Positions 14,221-26,274 of a stretch of DNA of 64,000 nucleotides are shown here, piece after piece. This stretch comes from Neodiprion pinetum (Eukaryota > Arthropoda > Insecta > Hymenoptera > Diprionidae). The notes below the pieces were generated by a model. It did no database searches and was not told the DNA's origin. It worked only from the letters and a program-made list of their open reading frames with translations. The stretch's first letter is position 1. The number at the start of each line of letters is the position of its first letter. Made by a program: the position numbers and the translations under genes. Location of the stretch: positions 37,789,077 to 37,853,076 of the forward strand of contig NC_060233.1 in the NCBI RefSeq assembly GCF_021155775.2, read 5' to 3'.

Positions 14221-16108
14221 TCGACCCCCACGGGACAATCGTATCGAACGAAGAACGAACGAACGAACAAACAAACCAAACCACCATCCGTGCCATATAA
14301 TGTACGATTTTTTCTCCCATCGGCTGCTGCAGAAAGATGAGATTACACACCGGCGATTAAAGACTGCAGAGCTGATCATCCTGTGATTATATCTTTGCTA
14401 TAAAAGCATTTTGTATACGAATATTCGACAAAAGTACGTTAACAAAAAGCTCTGTGTTCATCAGGCTTTTCTTAAAGTATTTTCTAACAAAGTGAAAAAC
14501 AAGCAAAATGATCCAAATGCCGGTTTTTCTTCAGGATACAAAACAGTTCTATTGATCATGAAGTTTACATAATCGCGGTACGATTTTCACGTAACGATTC
14601 AATAAGTAAAACTGAGGACGCGTATCCTGACACGGTTAAAGGTTATAAGGTGAAAGTCCGTGGTATTCAAGCTCAGGGTAATGTGACATGGCTGCTTACA
14701 TGCCTCGCGCGCTTCGTGGGTGGCATACTTAACTCGTACCATACGCAGTCAAGAACAAGATTGCCAATTTCTTTGCTTCATCTCGTGATTCACCAGTGGG
14801 TGGGCTGAAATTATAAATTACTGCCAAGCCAAGCCCCTTGGATAAAGAAAAGAAAGCGTCGTAGATCGCCTTGAGACAAGTAACGAGATTACAATCACGA
14901 AATTTCTTCATTTTTGTAAGCACTGAAATTGCAAAGAATCAGCCGAGAAAATTAGCACACATACACAAAAGGACCCACCGTGCTTCATGGTCTTTTCACG
15001 GAATTTTTGGAGAGGGGAAACTGCCGCACAGATTTCCAGAATTTCCAATCTCACTGACGGAATGTCTTGGCGTGCCGACTCGCGCACGCGACTCACCGCT
15101 TCCAAGCCTATTAATATGTGCTTCTATTTTAAACCACCGTCTCGTGAACTGGCGAGACGCGAGACGCGAGACGAGAGAAAGATCTTGTAAAATGATCAGC
15201 TTGCGCGTTGTGTGACGGGCAATACGAAAGCTAAAAAGCTCAACGAGTTCGTCTTCCTCGACAAGCGACTGCAAAATGTGGCCCAACGATCGGCACCTAT
15301 TGCCTCTTACGTATACTTATATGTGTATCTCTTTTCTCTTCCGCGGTGCTTTTTTCACGATGTTTCGAGGTCGAAAGCGTTACACGTAAGTACGGGGCAA
15401 GATTGTGTAAGTGCGATTAGTCCGAGGCCACGTGTTGCTTGAAACAAGCCAAGAAGTGCGTCAATTGTGAGTCATAGTGCTAAACATTAATTCTCCCGGA
15501 AAGTTTTTCCCAAAATGTTAATCGGCACGATGGGTATATTTTCATCCGGGCTACTTCGGTAGAAGCTCCGACATGGAATATTGAATAGATAGAAGAGTAA
15601 AGAATCCTTAAACCTATGTCTACTGAGCATAAATCTGGATCCCAATGTAATGTGCAAAAGTGAAATTAGGTGAACGTAAAATCTTAAACGAATATCAAAA
15701 GCGAAGGAATTGATCAAGGTTTCCTTAGTCTCCAATTGTAGTCGTTAAAGCCGTTGATTAAAAGTAACAAATTGACGGACCAACTCGTTTCGTAGGCAAA
15801 TTACGTAACTATTGTATTTGCCCATTGGGCAAAATCGGGCGTCCGACAGGCGTAGTCAATAGTCAATCGCAATTATTTTTCCAGGCAAGCAAATATCCTG
15901 GCAGTTGATTAAGCCGCGATAACTAGCAATTAACAAAGCCATGAAAGCAAGGGCAAAGCAACAGGAACCTTCGATCGAACCGCCACACAGTGAAGCCGAG
16001 TTGGGAGCCGGTGGTGGCGATGGCGGCGTTGCAGGGACAGGCCAAGTTGATATACGTTTTAATATCCGGACAATCTGTCGGCAGAGAGGGAGGGCGAGAC
16101 AGAGCAAA

Positions 16109-16114
<6 letters not shown>

Positions 16115-16148
<34 letters not shown>
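16115..16148. repeat. (GA)n microsatellite, 17 units
   Basis: Perfect GA dinucleotide repeat. In insects GA tracts can act as GAGA-factor sites, but nothing here shows that this one does. A near-perfect hairpin lies 30 bases downstream at 16178-16206. Confidence 0.95.
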
Positions 16149-16151
<3 letters not shown>

Positions 16152-16177
16152 GTATAGATAAAGAGAGGAAGAATGAG

Positions 16178-16206
16178 GGATCCAGTCAGCGATGCTCACT
16201 GGATCC
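16178..16206. repeat. Short perfect inverted repeat (hairpin)
   Basis: GGATCCAGT and ACTGGATCC are exact 9-base inverted copies. Inside them, after a C/C mismatch, AGC pairs with GCT around a 3-base GAT loop. The stem is too short to be an ordinary miRNA precursor. Confidence 0.8.
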
Positions 16207-18668
16207 TGGGACGAAAATCCATCTCAACAAAGTACTACGGAATACGTTTTAGCTTGTATCGCCTGCGCTTCTCGCTGTGCTCAATTCCACCTTCGGTATC
16301 CCCGGAATGCCCGTAAACCGTTCAAAAATAAAATAAAATTAAGACTCAGAGTGTGAATTCTGGAAAAAAAATATATAAATTGCAAATGTCGCGTGTTTTA
16401 CTAAATGCGGTAAAGTTCCACGGTAAGATAGGTAGGCGTGTTGACGAGTTGGCTGTACTCCGCAATATGAACGCGAGCCCGAAGCGAGGGTTGAACTATT
16501 AGCAAATTACCGAAGTTATCGTTGTGATTGACTGCCGGAGATTGACGCGCGGCCTGCAGTCAGAACCGACTAACACTTTAACTTTTCCAATTGTGATTGC
16601 ATCGCGTTTCCATCAGCTGATTTATCGACGCGGTAAACAAGGTAGGTAACTAATTATCCCATGCCGCGTGCGTATAACGGGCGAAAGATAAATAAAGTCG
16701 ACAGCGTTACTTTCAACTCAAGTACGTTCTTTCCTCGACGCTGAGAACACGCGGAGAATCATATTCGTCGTATAAGCCGCGAACAATGCGATATCACCGT
16801 CAATCCCAAAAATTGTAGCCCATGTTCTTATTGTAACAATGAGAAGCCGACGTGCCGGGTATTCGAATGGAGCAGATGTGACGAGGATTGGTCGAAGGAG
16901 TTTCCGTGGGTTGCGCAGTAACCTACACCGGTCAAGGGGTCGCGATACAAAGCGCGGAGAGAATATCTCGCACAGAGAAATTTATTCATGACCCCATAAA
17001 ACTTATAGTACCAACTCGTTAATCAGAATCTTCGCTCCTGGTTCTGCCACCGAAGCAGCGGTGGTGGCGGATGCGCAAGGCAGCGGCAGAACTCCACACC
17101 GCATTACCGGCAAGCTGCGCTGCATTGCACCGAACTTCGCACTACGTTGGAACGATAACTCTGCTCCGTGCATGATATAACATAAGGAATCGCTGTATCC
17201 GTAGAGATTACGAAGTGGCACCTTCTGGGATAGAATATAACGCGCGCTGAAAACGTTACAAGTACACAGAGCTCATCGATCAGTTTCATCGTCTCGTCAA
17301 TATTCTTATAATGCTTACCATTATCGACCTCTCGACTTTAAATCTCAACGTATTCTCGCGCAACGGCGATCTCTGAATGCGGCTTCTTACCGCACGGCTC
17401 GAATCATGATGCGATATTGGTTCTTCATGCTTTCCCCCCGGACAGACGTAACGCAGTTCGATGGCTGCACTCCCGAGGGGAGTTAGCAAGGGTCTAATTT
17501 CAAGAGTACCTTTTCTCTGTTTGCGAGTCCGTCGACAAGCATGGAAAAGTACACGCATGTTCCGTTCGACAACTTCGTTGCGATTTCCGACCACCGGTCA
17601 AATCGTCAGGTCCTAAAAAGTCGACGGCAGAATCGTTCCTGCTGAGTGCGATGCCGGAGGTGCGATTCGCAGACGAACTACGGCAGCTGAGTGTAAACGA
17701 GACGAAAATCCGCGACACTTACATGTATTTTCTATGACCTGGAGGGCACGTGATCCTAGAGGAGGAGAAGGAAGCCGATAATCGATGCGAAAAAGCAGAT
17801 TTTCCGGTTTGTCAGGACGTCGGGAACAGGTTCACGAGGCGAGATAGTTGCTGGGCGGAAAAACGTCTGGCCCGAGTTTGTCGGTAGAGAGAAGAGAGGA
17901 GGGAGGAAGGCTGCCGGGTGATTTGTAGGAAACAAATAATTGTCCCGACTGTGTCAATCCCAGGGTGCGCGTATTAGATTCTGCCCGTTCGGAGCTTCGA
18001 TAATTCAGTTTGACCTGCAAGAAGGAAATCGTTCGAATTTGTCTCGGCCAGACGAGCAATGCTTCTCGCCTGTGTATACCTGCCTACACCTATACGCGTA
18101 TTTATGTCCTCTCATCAACGTACGACCGAGGGTCAGCAATCAAACGCGAAACTTGATCGAGGAAAACGAGAATGAGGTAAAGAAATAAAGAAAGATGAAG
18201 AAAACATGGCGCACGTTTCCATCAATTTACCACTACTCCGCGCTTTAGGAAGCAACAAGCTCCATGTTCTCCCGTTAACGAGGTAAGACTTTGACACGTT
18301 CTTTCTCTCTACGCTCCGCCACGGCGTTGTCGAGGGCGTAACGTGAGCCGGTAAATTGCCCACTTGCAAAGAGCGTAGTGTTGGATAAAAAATGAGAATA
18401 AACCAGACAGCGGACAAAACAGCTGTGTAAAAGTTTTTAACTACGCCAGAAAGTCACGATCCCGTGTTCCCGAATACGGGCAACGTGTCAGTCGTTGGTG
18501 GTGCCGATGGCGGTCCTCTGCAGGGTTAAAGTGACGGGAGACTTTTTATTTCGAAGGGTTTCGAAGGACCGTGCATGGAAGGCTTCGGGCATGAACCGCG
18601 GCGCGGGGAAGAGAAAGCGACGGGACAGACAGAGGAAGGATATGGACAGATAAATACCGAGAGTTTCA

Positions 18669-18692
18669 GGGTTGAGGGTTGAGGGTTGAGGG
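18669..18692. repeat. Short heptamer tandem repeat (GGGTTGA)
   Basis: Three exact copies of GGGTTGA followed by a degenerate fourth. It loosely resembles telomeric G-rich units but is far too short, and of the wrong unit, to be read as an interstitial telomere. Confidence 0.8.
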
Positions 18693-20190
18693 ACGAGGGT
18701 TGGAGGCTGCGCGAGGAGGATCGAGGATTTCATAATCCCAGAACGATACGCGTCCACAATACACCCCCACCCCCGGCCCCACGAGCCCCATGCACCACCA
18801 ATCCGCCTTTTTCGCAACGATGCGATGCTACATCGATTTTTAATGCAACGCGTTCGTTCACGCCGAGCTGCTGCTGTTGCTCTGCTAAATGACAATTTTT
18901 TATGCCGCCAGCCGCGTCTAGACGTCGGATAAGGGTTGACGCCACGAGTTGTGGTCGGCGGGAAAACTCCGATCAAATAATCGCACCACGGAACAGGTAT
19001 GACTCGCTCAATCATGCTCTCATTCATTGGTCATCAGGGCAACTGAATTTCAGCCCCATCCTCCGGTTCCCTCGTGGTCCGATTGATCCGCTTCGAAATC
19101 CACTGTTCTCGTTCGCCTCCAAACTTTCGTCAGCTATTGTATTGGCAATTATTTGTTTTCAACAATACCCGTCGAGATAATGCCGTAACTCGTTTAATTT
19201 ATTTACTCGTCTGGAGGCCAGCAGGGGTCGCTGGAGGTACGATAACGAGCCAACGATTTCAATACTACTTCGACGATCCAAGACTGAAAGATAATTCGAA
19301 TGAGAGAGGAGACAAACATCCTATATACTCCGACCCACCTGATACATATGCGTGAGATGAGTTAGATGCCGCGAGCTGTCATTTAGAGCGAATCTAAGCG
19401 TAGAGGAATCTTTGGGATTTCGAGTTGTTGGAATCCGGTCGAATTGCATGTTTCTTAATCAGTTTGACCCAGATGTGAAACCTGGGTGTCTATTCCTGGC
19501 GTCTAAATGCGAGGCTATCCAGTGCACGATAATAATTATGGGTGGGTCGTTGAACAGACGTGTGCGGCCCAAAGATTCACCGTCATCCCAGATTCACACA
19601 GCTGCATTACCGGCGTGTTTAGCGACTAGACACTGGTATACGTACAGCGTATAGGTACCAACGGAAAATGTTTGTTTTATACGGAGTTACCGTCGGGTTT
19701 GCTGCATTTCGTATTTTACAGAGCAGCTCTCGCTCCGAGGTTCCTGCAGTTAACGTCCGCACAATTCCCGAGAGGTGGGTATAGAGCGAAAAGGGAAGGA
19801 AAAGAAACGGAAAGCGGCGAACTTGTTAGGAGGAAAGTACCGCGGCCGATTTCTGGATCGTTAACTTGAGCTTTCCAGCAGCGTGCTGCCCCGCAGTAGC
19901 CTGGGATTTATAGACTGGAAATAATCGATTGATTGGATACAACGGTAGCCGGCACGGCGGCAGTTCCGTTCCAACACACCGAGAAAGATTTAAAGCTCGA
20001 TCATTTTTCGAAAACAGTCGCGGTCCAGCCACCGAGGCATAACCCTAATCGCCGAGAGAGTTTCTCATTCGTCTAATAAATTATCCCCCCTTCCACTCCG
20101 AAACTTGTTTGCCGCTAAAAATAAAGCGCAACGCATCCCCGAGTCTCGATGACCGTCTACTTACTTTCCATGGTCTCCGATCTGTTTCAG

Positions 20191-20348
20191 TTACTACGCT
20201 TCGACGGCCTTTCCTCCGCGCTTGGCGCCCCCCTTGAAACGGCCGCGTCTCATGCCACCGGCACGACCCCAGCAGCCGAAACAGCAGAAGCAGCAGGCGA
20301 CAGCCAACAACGCGACGGTGCCGAGCTTGAATCAGCTCAAAGTGTACA
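20191..20348 (+). CDS. Bcl11: BCL11-family zinc-finger protein, internal coding exon (basic Pro/Gln-rich segment)
   Basis: The acceptor is tctgtttcag, just before 20191, and the donor is gtgagt at 20349. The exon opens with one base completing an upstream codon and has 52 full codons: YYASTAFPPRLAPPLKRPRL, then a Gln/Lys-rich run and an Asn/Ala stretch ending in LNQLKVY. The final A joins GC at 22630 to give Ser, so the phase matches the first finger exon exactly. KRPR within the Pro-rich part resembles a nuclear localisation signal (inference). No zinc-binding residues are present. I include it because of clean splice sites, matching phase and position directly before the CCHC finger. The protein's start is upstream and outside the window. 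The only in-frame Met here (in RLMPP) is not proposed as a start. Confidence 0.8.
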
Positions 20349-20505
20349 GTGAGTAGATGAAAAATTGTAAGCGTTTCTTTCAGGACTGTTGCAGGGTCAA
20401 TTGGGGTATTGAATACGAGGAAGGGCGAGAGGGGTGGCGGGAATTTTGATCGTCTTTGTAAATTAATTGCTCGATCACAACGAGCCGAGTCGACACTCGG
20501 GAGAG

Positions 20506-20525
20506 ACGCGACGCGACGCGACGCG
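20506..20525. repeat. ACGCG pentamer tandem repeat (4 copies)
   Basis: Four exact tandem copies of ACGCG in the intron after the Pro/Gln-rich exon. CpG-rich but very short. Confidence 0.85.
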
Positions 20526-20954
20526 ACGGCGAAGGGAAACGACTCAGCGACGTCGTTTATAACGGAGCTGCCATCGGCTTCTGAATTGCGCATTTATGAA
20601 TATAAATTAACTGACTTATTGAGTTTAAACTCGAAAGTTATTAATAACCCGCGTACGGAAGACGCGAGAGAGACGAAGAGGAGACGAGAGAAACGGCGGA
20701 ACCTCCTCGTAACAAGGGAAATGTGACTCTCGGGGTAAAAGTAGTGAAAACAGACGACGACAGGCGTAATCTTACCAATTTCATTCAAACAACGCAGCAC
20801 TCCTCCGGGGTCCCTGCAGTATCCTCTATCCACTTTAAAACTAAAAAAAGGGTCAAGTATGTATAATAAACATATACGATCCCGAAAATTTTATAGAACA
20901 CAAAATGTGGCGGGGAAACCGTGCGAAATTTATCAGAAGTTTAAACTCTCCGGA

Positions 20955-21009
20955 TTTTGTTTCCTGGTACTAATTTTACTCCTGAACCTATAAGTACCAA
21001 GAAACAAAA
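20955..21009. repeat. Intronic inverted repeat, 17-base arms
   Basis: Left arm 20955-20971 (TTTTGTTTCCTGGTACT) and right arm 20993-21009 (AGTACCAAGAAACAAAA) are inverted copies with one mismatch, around a 21-base loop. The size is compatible with a small hairpin RNA or a cruciform, and also with the terminal part of a decayed mobile element. No duplicated target site was recognised. Confidence 0.75.
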
Positions 21010-22629
21010 CGTACGAATGTGACATTACGGACAAGGGAACGGAAAATAAAGCGAAAAAGCGTATAGCTGCTTTCACTCGTATCGAATTCCTTCGAAACCG
21101 GATTCGGGTTTAGCGATGAAGCACGTTTATTAATCGTTAACGAAGCAGTCACTTTACAAACGAACAATTTTACCGTCCATGATTATTACCGCAATTCGTC
21201 GCTATTCATTCATTATACAAACTGACTATGTGATCGGTTCGATCAATCCTTGTCTTGGCTTCTGTGGCTGCTGTGTGACAGAGTCCTGAGGCAGGTAATT
21301 GACTTTTGACTCGAGTCGACTCTGACTGAATTCGGTTGGCACCGAGGAGAACGCGGCTCGCTTTGAACCCGGCTAAGAATGGGACCGAAGTCAGTTCCGA
21401 CTTGATTTATCCGAGTGTTTTATGGCCGGTCTCGTAAATTTCAGATTGAACTTCGCCAAGTCGAGGAATAGGGGCGGTAGAAAGGGAGGGGGTACGAAGA
21501 GGGGGCAAAAGCTGGGCCCAAGCGGATGCAATTAGTTTCTTGTCAACACCCTCGCCTGGTTAAGGGAGCGACCTTCGCTTAATTACCAAAGTCCGGAGGC
21601 AGAGGGCGCGAAATTAAGAATTTTACAAGTTCTTATTACCATTTCCCTCCCGCGCCGCGTCCGGATTGATCGACAAAAACTTTACCGAGGGTATAACCTA
21701 TGCGTGTGTGTGCATGTATACGTACACCTATATCCGATTGCGCCGGGTGGCAGCGTTTCAGTTTCAGGTGCGACTTCCTGGCTGGCTGCAGGCGACGAAT
21801 TCCAACTCAGCAGTTAATTATTAGCTGCCTCGTTAATTCAATCGTATTCAATCAGCTTTGCTATGACGGTGAAAAATTTTCTACGTAAAATATTTCACTG
21901 CGTATAACGAACTTCGATCAATTTTTTTTTTTATTCTCCGTTTCATGTGTGAGGAAAAATTTAATAGGCTCAGCGGATACGAATTCTCCGGCTTATTAAA
22001 GTCGAGTAATTGTACTGGCGACCTTTTGCCTACTTCAATCAGGTTTCGCCGAATCTGACAGGGATCGAAACGTGTGGTGAAAAAGAAGAAGAATAAGAAA
22101 AAAAAAAGAACCAACTCTCGCGAGAAAGAAATGCGGAAGCCGCGGGTGAAATTGGCCGGCCAATAAGACGGGGAGACTAGCGGACGCTAGGGTGAAAGGG
22201 GCCCGTAAGCTGTTTTATACTTTTATCCACTTTGTTCAAAGAATGCGAATATTGCTGTCAATTTGGCGAAGAAGCTACCTATATTTCCGAACGACGAATC
22301 TGGATTCCATTGATATTTATGGGGTGGAAAGTATTACAGTACCTACCGACCCCGTGCACCTTATAAACCCCCCATAAATATAACTTAGCTCTAGTTTCGA
22401 CCATGCTGCACACAGACATGCGAAAACCATTTCCGATCTTTCATTTAGGTATATACATATAATCCGAAGTTCATAAAACACTCGTATTCGATTTTGACAA
22501 ACTGCAGTGTAGGCACCTAACCGAACGAGGGTCGAATAACAGCTTCGGACTTCTTGTTCTATTTTTAAATCGTGTATCATACCGACCTACGACCGTAGAG
22601 TGTTAAAACTTTTTCTCTCCTCCTTACAG

Positions 22630-22764
22630 GCAATCCCGACATTCTGATATGCGGCAACTGCAGAGAAATGTTCACAGACCTCGGCGAGCTTCTCGAACAC
22701 AAGCGCAACTACTGTAAACTACGGTTCACATGCAAATGTCACACCTTCAACGGAGCCACGCCAA
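22630..22764 (+). CDS. Bcl11: BCL11-family zinc-finger protein, exon with N-terminal CCHC finger
   Basis: The acceptor is ccttacag before 22630 and the donor is gtgagt at 22765. The exon has 2 bases, 44 codons and 1 base, so it joins both neighbours in frame. It begins NPDILICGNCREMFTDLGEL and carries Cys-x2-Cys-x12-His-x4-Cys in CGNC...EHKRNYC. That spacing and the EHKR sequence are the hallmark of the first CCHC finger of BCL11A/BCL11B and of Drosophila CG9650. In vertebrates this region takes part in self-association and protein contacts rather than the main DNA contacts (family knowledge). A second cysteine cluster follows the finger (FTCKCH), which I recognise from insect homologues. Counting from the first full codon at 20192, the finger's zinc ligands are residues 60, 63, 76 and 81. 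The product would act in the nucleus. Confidence 0.92.
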
Positions 22765-22871
22765 GTGAGTAGACATCGACGAGATCTCGTCGAATTCGCT
22801 ACGTCGACAACGCCTGTCGAAATTTCTTGTCCATTCTATCTAAATCTTCCCCTGTTCGTTTCTCAACGCAG
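22765..22871 (+). other. Short phase-1 intron (107 bp)
   Basis: It begins gtgagt and ends ctcaacgcag. It interrupts codon AAA (Lys), which is restored on joining. A short intron beside multi-kb ones is typical of insect genes. Confidence 0.85.
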
Positions 22872-23083
22872 AAAGTGACTCGACAGCGTCGCTGCTTTGC
22901 GTACTGTGCAAGGATGCCTTCCCATCGGCGTGGGAACTCATGGTCCACGCGCAAGCGGCCCACATGATCAACATTTACGAATTGGGAACCAGGCCGCAGA
23001 GCCCTCGATCTGGACAGAGTCCCTCACCTCACAGCCCGAGCCAACTCGCTAAGGAAACCTCACCCTCGCCCCAGGATATTCAG
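22872..23083 (+). CDS. Bcl11: BCL11-family zinc-finger protein, exon with SAW-type C2H2 finger and Ser/Pro linker
   Basis: The exon is bounded by an acceptor (cgcag) and a donor (gtgagc at 23084). It has 2 bases plus 70 codons and ends in phase 0. It encodes a C2H2 finger with C-x2-C-x12-H-x4-H in LLCVLCKDAFPSAWELMVHA and then QAAH, followed by INIYELG. The F-x-SAW-x-L-x2-HAQ-x2-H-x3-IY pattern is diagnostic of the second finger of BCL11 proteins. The zinc ligands are residues 107, 110, 123 and 128 of the part in this window. After the finger comes a Ser/Pro-rich linker (RPQSPRSGQSPSPHSPS) ending TSPSPQDIQ. Such SP repeats are plausible phosphorylation sites. If the donor is not used, translation stops within nine codons after the exon boundary. 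Confidence 0.92.
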
Positions 23084-26032
23084 GTGAGCAGAGAGTCCTT
23101 CTTTGATTGACGTCTCTTCGCCACGTTTCCTCCACCCTTATCCCCTTCCTTTGGCGAGAGTCCGCAAGAGGTGGCTTTTAAAGGCGGTGTGCGGCCGAAG
23201 AGGGGATTTTGTTTCACCGGGTAATTTTGAGAAGAAAGTCGTTTCGAGGATCGACGCAGGTGAGAATCCTTGCAGCAGCGTGAGATATATAAATGTATAT
23301 ACCTAGACTTTAAGTCGTAACGGTCGTACACGCGGTGCAGAGGGGGTAAAAGGCGACGAAGCGTCGAAACAACTAGCCGCCTCCCCCCTTCCGCGATCTA
23401 ATTATAAACGGCATTGTTCGCCACACCGAGACGACAACGTGGTAGTAAAAAGGTAAAAGTATCCCCATAAGGAGAGGGGTGGATAAGTTTAGCGAGTTCC
23501 TACCTACCTCATAGCTACCCCTTATACGTACCTCGAACCGTTTAAATAGCTTTTAGAAATGCGTGTTCATGCTGAGCAAACTTAAATTATTTTTAAGAGT
23601 CGTGTAAATGGATTATCCAGCGAAGCGAGACGAAATCGCTCCGACGAAGGCAGTTTGCGAAGAACATTAAGGCGCCGGGAGGAAAACCGGATTGTTGGCT
23701 CTCGGGGAAGATTGTAATACGGAATTCAGTTTCATACTTTTAACAGTTTCAACTTTATACTCCGGATTGAAACAAACTATACTCGTCGATTTCTGTTTTC
23801 TCGACGTTATTCCTCGCTACAATATGTAACTATAAAAAGATTCAATAATTGCGGAAACGGTAGACCGAGAAGTGGAAGAGATCAGGATAAGCAGCTTCGA
23901 ACGCGGCCAGGATATCCGGAGATCCGCCCGAAGACTCGAGCACTCGAAATAGCGATGGTCCAAAGTTCTCGAAGAGGTAGTTTCCCGGTGCGCGTAGCGG
24001 TAGCTCCCGTACAACAGCGTAGCTACGGAATGTAATTCACAACTCGCAGTTACCGCTTATTAATTAGCGGTTCCTTACCCTCGCTCCATCCACTCGGGCC
24101 CACAGTCTGGCCCCTTATTCTACTCCTTTCAGCCTCCGCCCCCTGCTTCCTTCCATTTTCAGAGGCATACAACCGAGAGCTATTCACTCTCCAGTCTCCA
24201 GGGTTAAGCACGGACGGAAGATCCACTTCTGCAGTACCAACCTGCGATAACTACCTCGACTTTGAGCACGGTTCGCCTCCCTCGAATCATCCCCCGCCGT
24301 CTCGCCCTACTCTTGCCGTATTTCTCATTGGACACCCCGGCCGCTCGACGAGCGTTACATATCGGTGCATAGAGTCGGGAAAAGAATTAGGAACTTAGAT
24401 TTTCAAACCAAAGTCTTCCTGTTAGGGTGATATTCGCACGCGAGTGACACTCGCGACTTTTAATTGCTTTTTCGCAATTAAAATTGGCTTCCGCCATGCA
24501 GGGCTGGCAGCAAAAACAGTTTCGATGTCGCAGTCGGGCACCACTTCTTGCCGGACACGATTGATTTCACGGAGACAACAATACCAGGGTAGAGATTCTC
24601 GAACGACTAAGGCATTCCGTGCAAAAATAAAAAGACGTTTTTGCCGTGCCAAGTTCACGAATAGAAAAACTGTGGAAAGTTAATTCCAGTTTTCGATCCA
24701 CCTTTTAAATCCACACGATAATCCGAGGCTGTTCGTTTCTCTTCTCCTCTTACTCTGGTTTTTTTTTTTTTTCCCCAAATGTAAGAAACGACGGAGCTTT
24801 CCTGGGTAATAGAACGTTTGCTGCGCGTGGCGAATTAAGGTGGTCATTGTTAGCCGGGAACAATGCCGAGCACAGGAAAGGATAAATACAAGGCGGTGAA
24901 AATAAGCCACGAACCACTCGGCGGCATGTCACTCTGATTCTTCGTCATCTCGCGCTTCGGCAACAAATAAATACACGTATATAACTATCGATCTTCTTTT
25001 GTTACGAGGAATTTGCCACTTTACGTTCGTTCACGCGTACGTAAGTACAACTACGAGAAATCACACTGTCGATTTCCAAATATCGAGCCTCTGAGTTTGT
25101 TGAAAAGTTTACCCTGTTCTACCTGAGAAGAAAAATATATTGACCGAAATTTACGGGGAAAAACAATCCCACTGATCAACACTATCAGCAGATCTCTGAT
25201 GCGATTTATGATATATGAAAGTTCCAAACCAAAACTCTGGACTTGATGAATTTGGTGAAATCGAAATTAACTCTAGCGTTAGTGATGTTCCATACTGGAC
25301 GTAGGCAGAGATTTTATATACCGAAGGATTAATTTGTTGGAGGTCAAGTTTGCCGTAAGACGTAAGGTGGTTGTTGAGATCAATAAATTTGCGGCCGTAA
25401 CCAAGAATCTGGCTATTGATCATTGTCGGATCCGGTGAACCGGCTTACTCAGAGTGACGCCAATTTGGCAAATTGCTCAGCCCTTAATTCATCTGATATA
25501 TCTTGGAAGTTATTAGCACCACCGCGTTATGTATGATCACGTGGCTTGTTTGCCAATTATCGAGCTGCGAAGTGGAAAGCGACGTAATTAAACTCGAAAC
25601 TCATCAGCACGGTATCTCTAGCTTCGTGACCGCGATTGTTGCAACCAACAGTCAACAGTCATGAGATTGTGGTAGATATAAACAGCATTCCGGTATTAAA
25701 AGGTAATCGGTGATTCTTTACTTTTATTCTCGATGGGCTCGCGTGTCAAAATGCTCATGTCCGATATAAGCCAAAATAGAAGTTCATCTTGACGTGCATT
25801 CTCAAAACAGAGAAAACGGCCAATATTCACGCCAGAGCGATATTGACCAAATAAAAGCCCCGAACAAATTACATGTATGAGGAAATACTTGTCCTGTGAG
25901 TGACTCAAGTTGCGATGAACAATTCCGCGACAACGGCAGAAAATGGTTCGTCGTTACCACGTGACTGTCTTTAAAAAGTTCCACTCGTTCAAAGCGCAGG
26001 AAATAAAACCGTATAAAACTATTCGTCAGAAT

Positions 26033-26098
26033 AGAATAAGAAGAAACAGAAGAATAAGAACAAGAAGAAGAAGACGAAGAAGAAGAAAAAGAAGTAGA
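26033..26098. repeat. AAG-rich purine tract
   Basis: Imperfect AGA/GAA repeats that give a spurious Arg/Lys-rich + strand frame. It lies inside the large intron. Confidence 0.85.
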
Positions 26099-26274
26099 AC
26101 GAAGAGAATAAAAAGTAAACGACCTAAGGTGAAGAAATGAGAGAAAATAAAAGTATCCACGCCATTATTCTCTCCGCAGCTTGCGACCCTGTCGCGTTCG
26201 TGTCACTTGGATGCTGCGTCCACTTACCCGGCAACTATAAACTACTAAAACTTCTCCTTTTTCCTTCACCGTAG

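Larger units (their letters stand above)
1..20190. other. Non-coding stretch, probably 5' intron of the BCL11-family gene
   Basis: I recognise no exon here. The first exon I can place starts at 20191 and opens in mid-codon, needing two bases from an upstream exon. The transcript therefore begins further 5', and this stretch is probably intronic, at least in part. No reading frame encoding an MSRRKQ-like BCL11 N-terminus was seen. Longer open frames (for example 13720-14166 on +, 18488-19027 on -) show no domain, look compositionally arbitrary, and lie in GC-rich DNA where chance frames run long. Visible content is simple repeats (9430-9483, 10699-10714, 14188-14220, 16115-16148, 18669-18692), small hairpins at 12579-12630 and 16178-16206, and a splice-flanked 18-bp segment at 658-675. 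Confidence 0.5.
20349..22629 (+). other. Intron between Pro/Gln-rich exon and first finger exon
   Basis: It runs from gtgagt to ccttacag. No further exon was recognised inside. It contains a four-copy ACGCG tandem (20506-20525), a 17-base inverted repeat with a 21-base loop (20955-21009) and ordinary AT/GC-mixed DNA. Open frames such as 20409-20726 are not protein-like. Confidence 0.7.

Noticed and set aside
18488..19027. 179-codon - strand frame
   Set aside because: Runs through the GGGTTGA repeat and other low-complexity DNA; no domain or protein-like pattern.
26033..26140. Arg/Lys-rich + frame that might be a basic peptide
   Set aside because: It is the translation of an AAG-type purine repeat.
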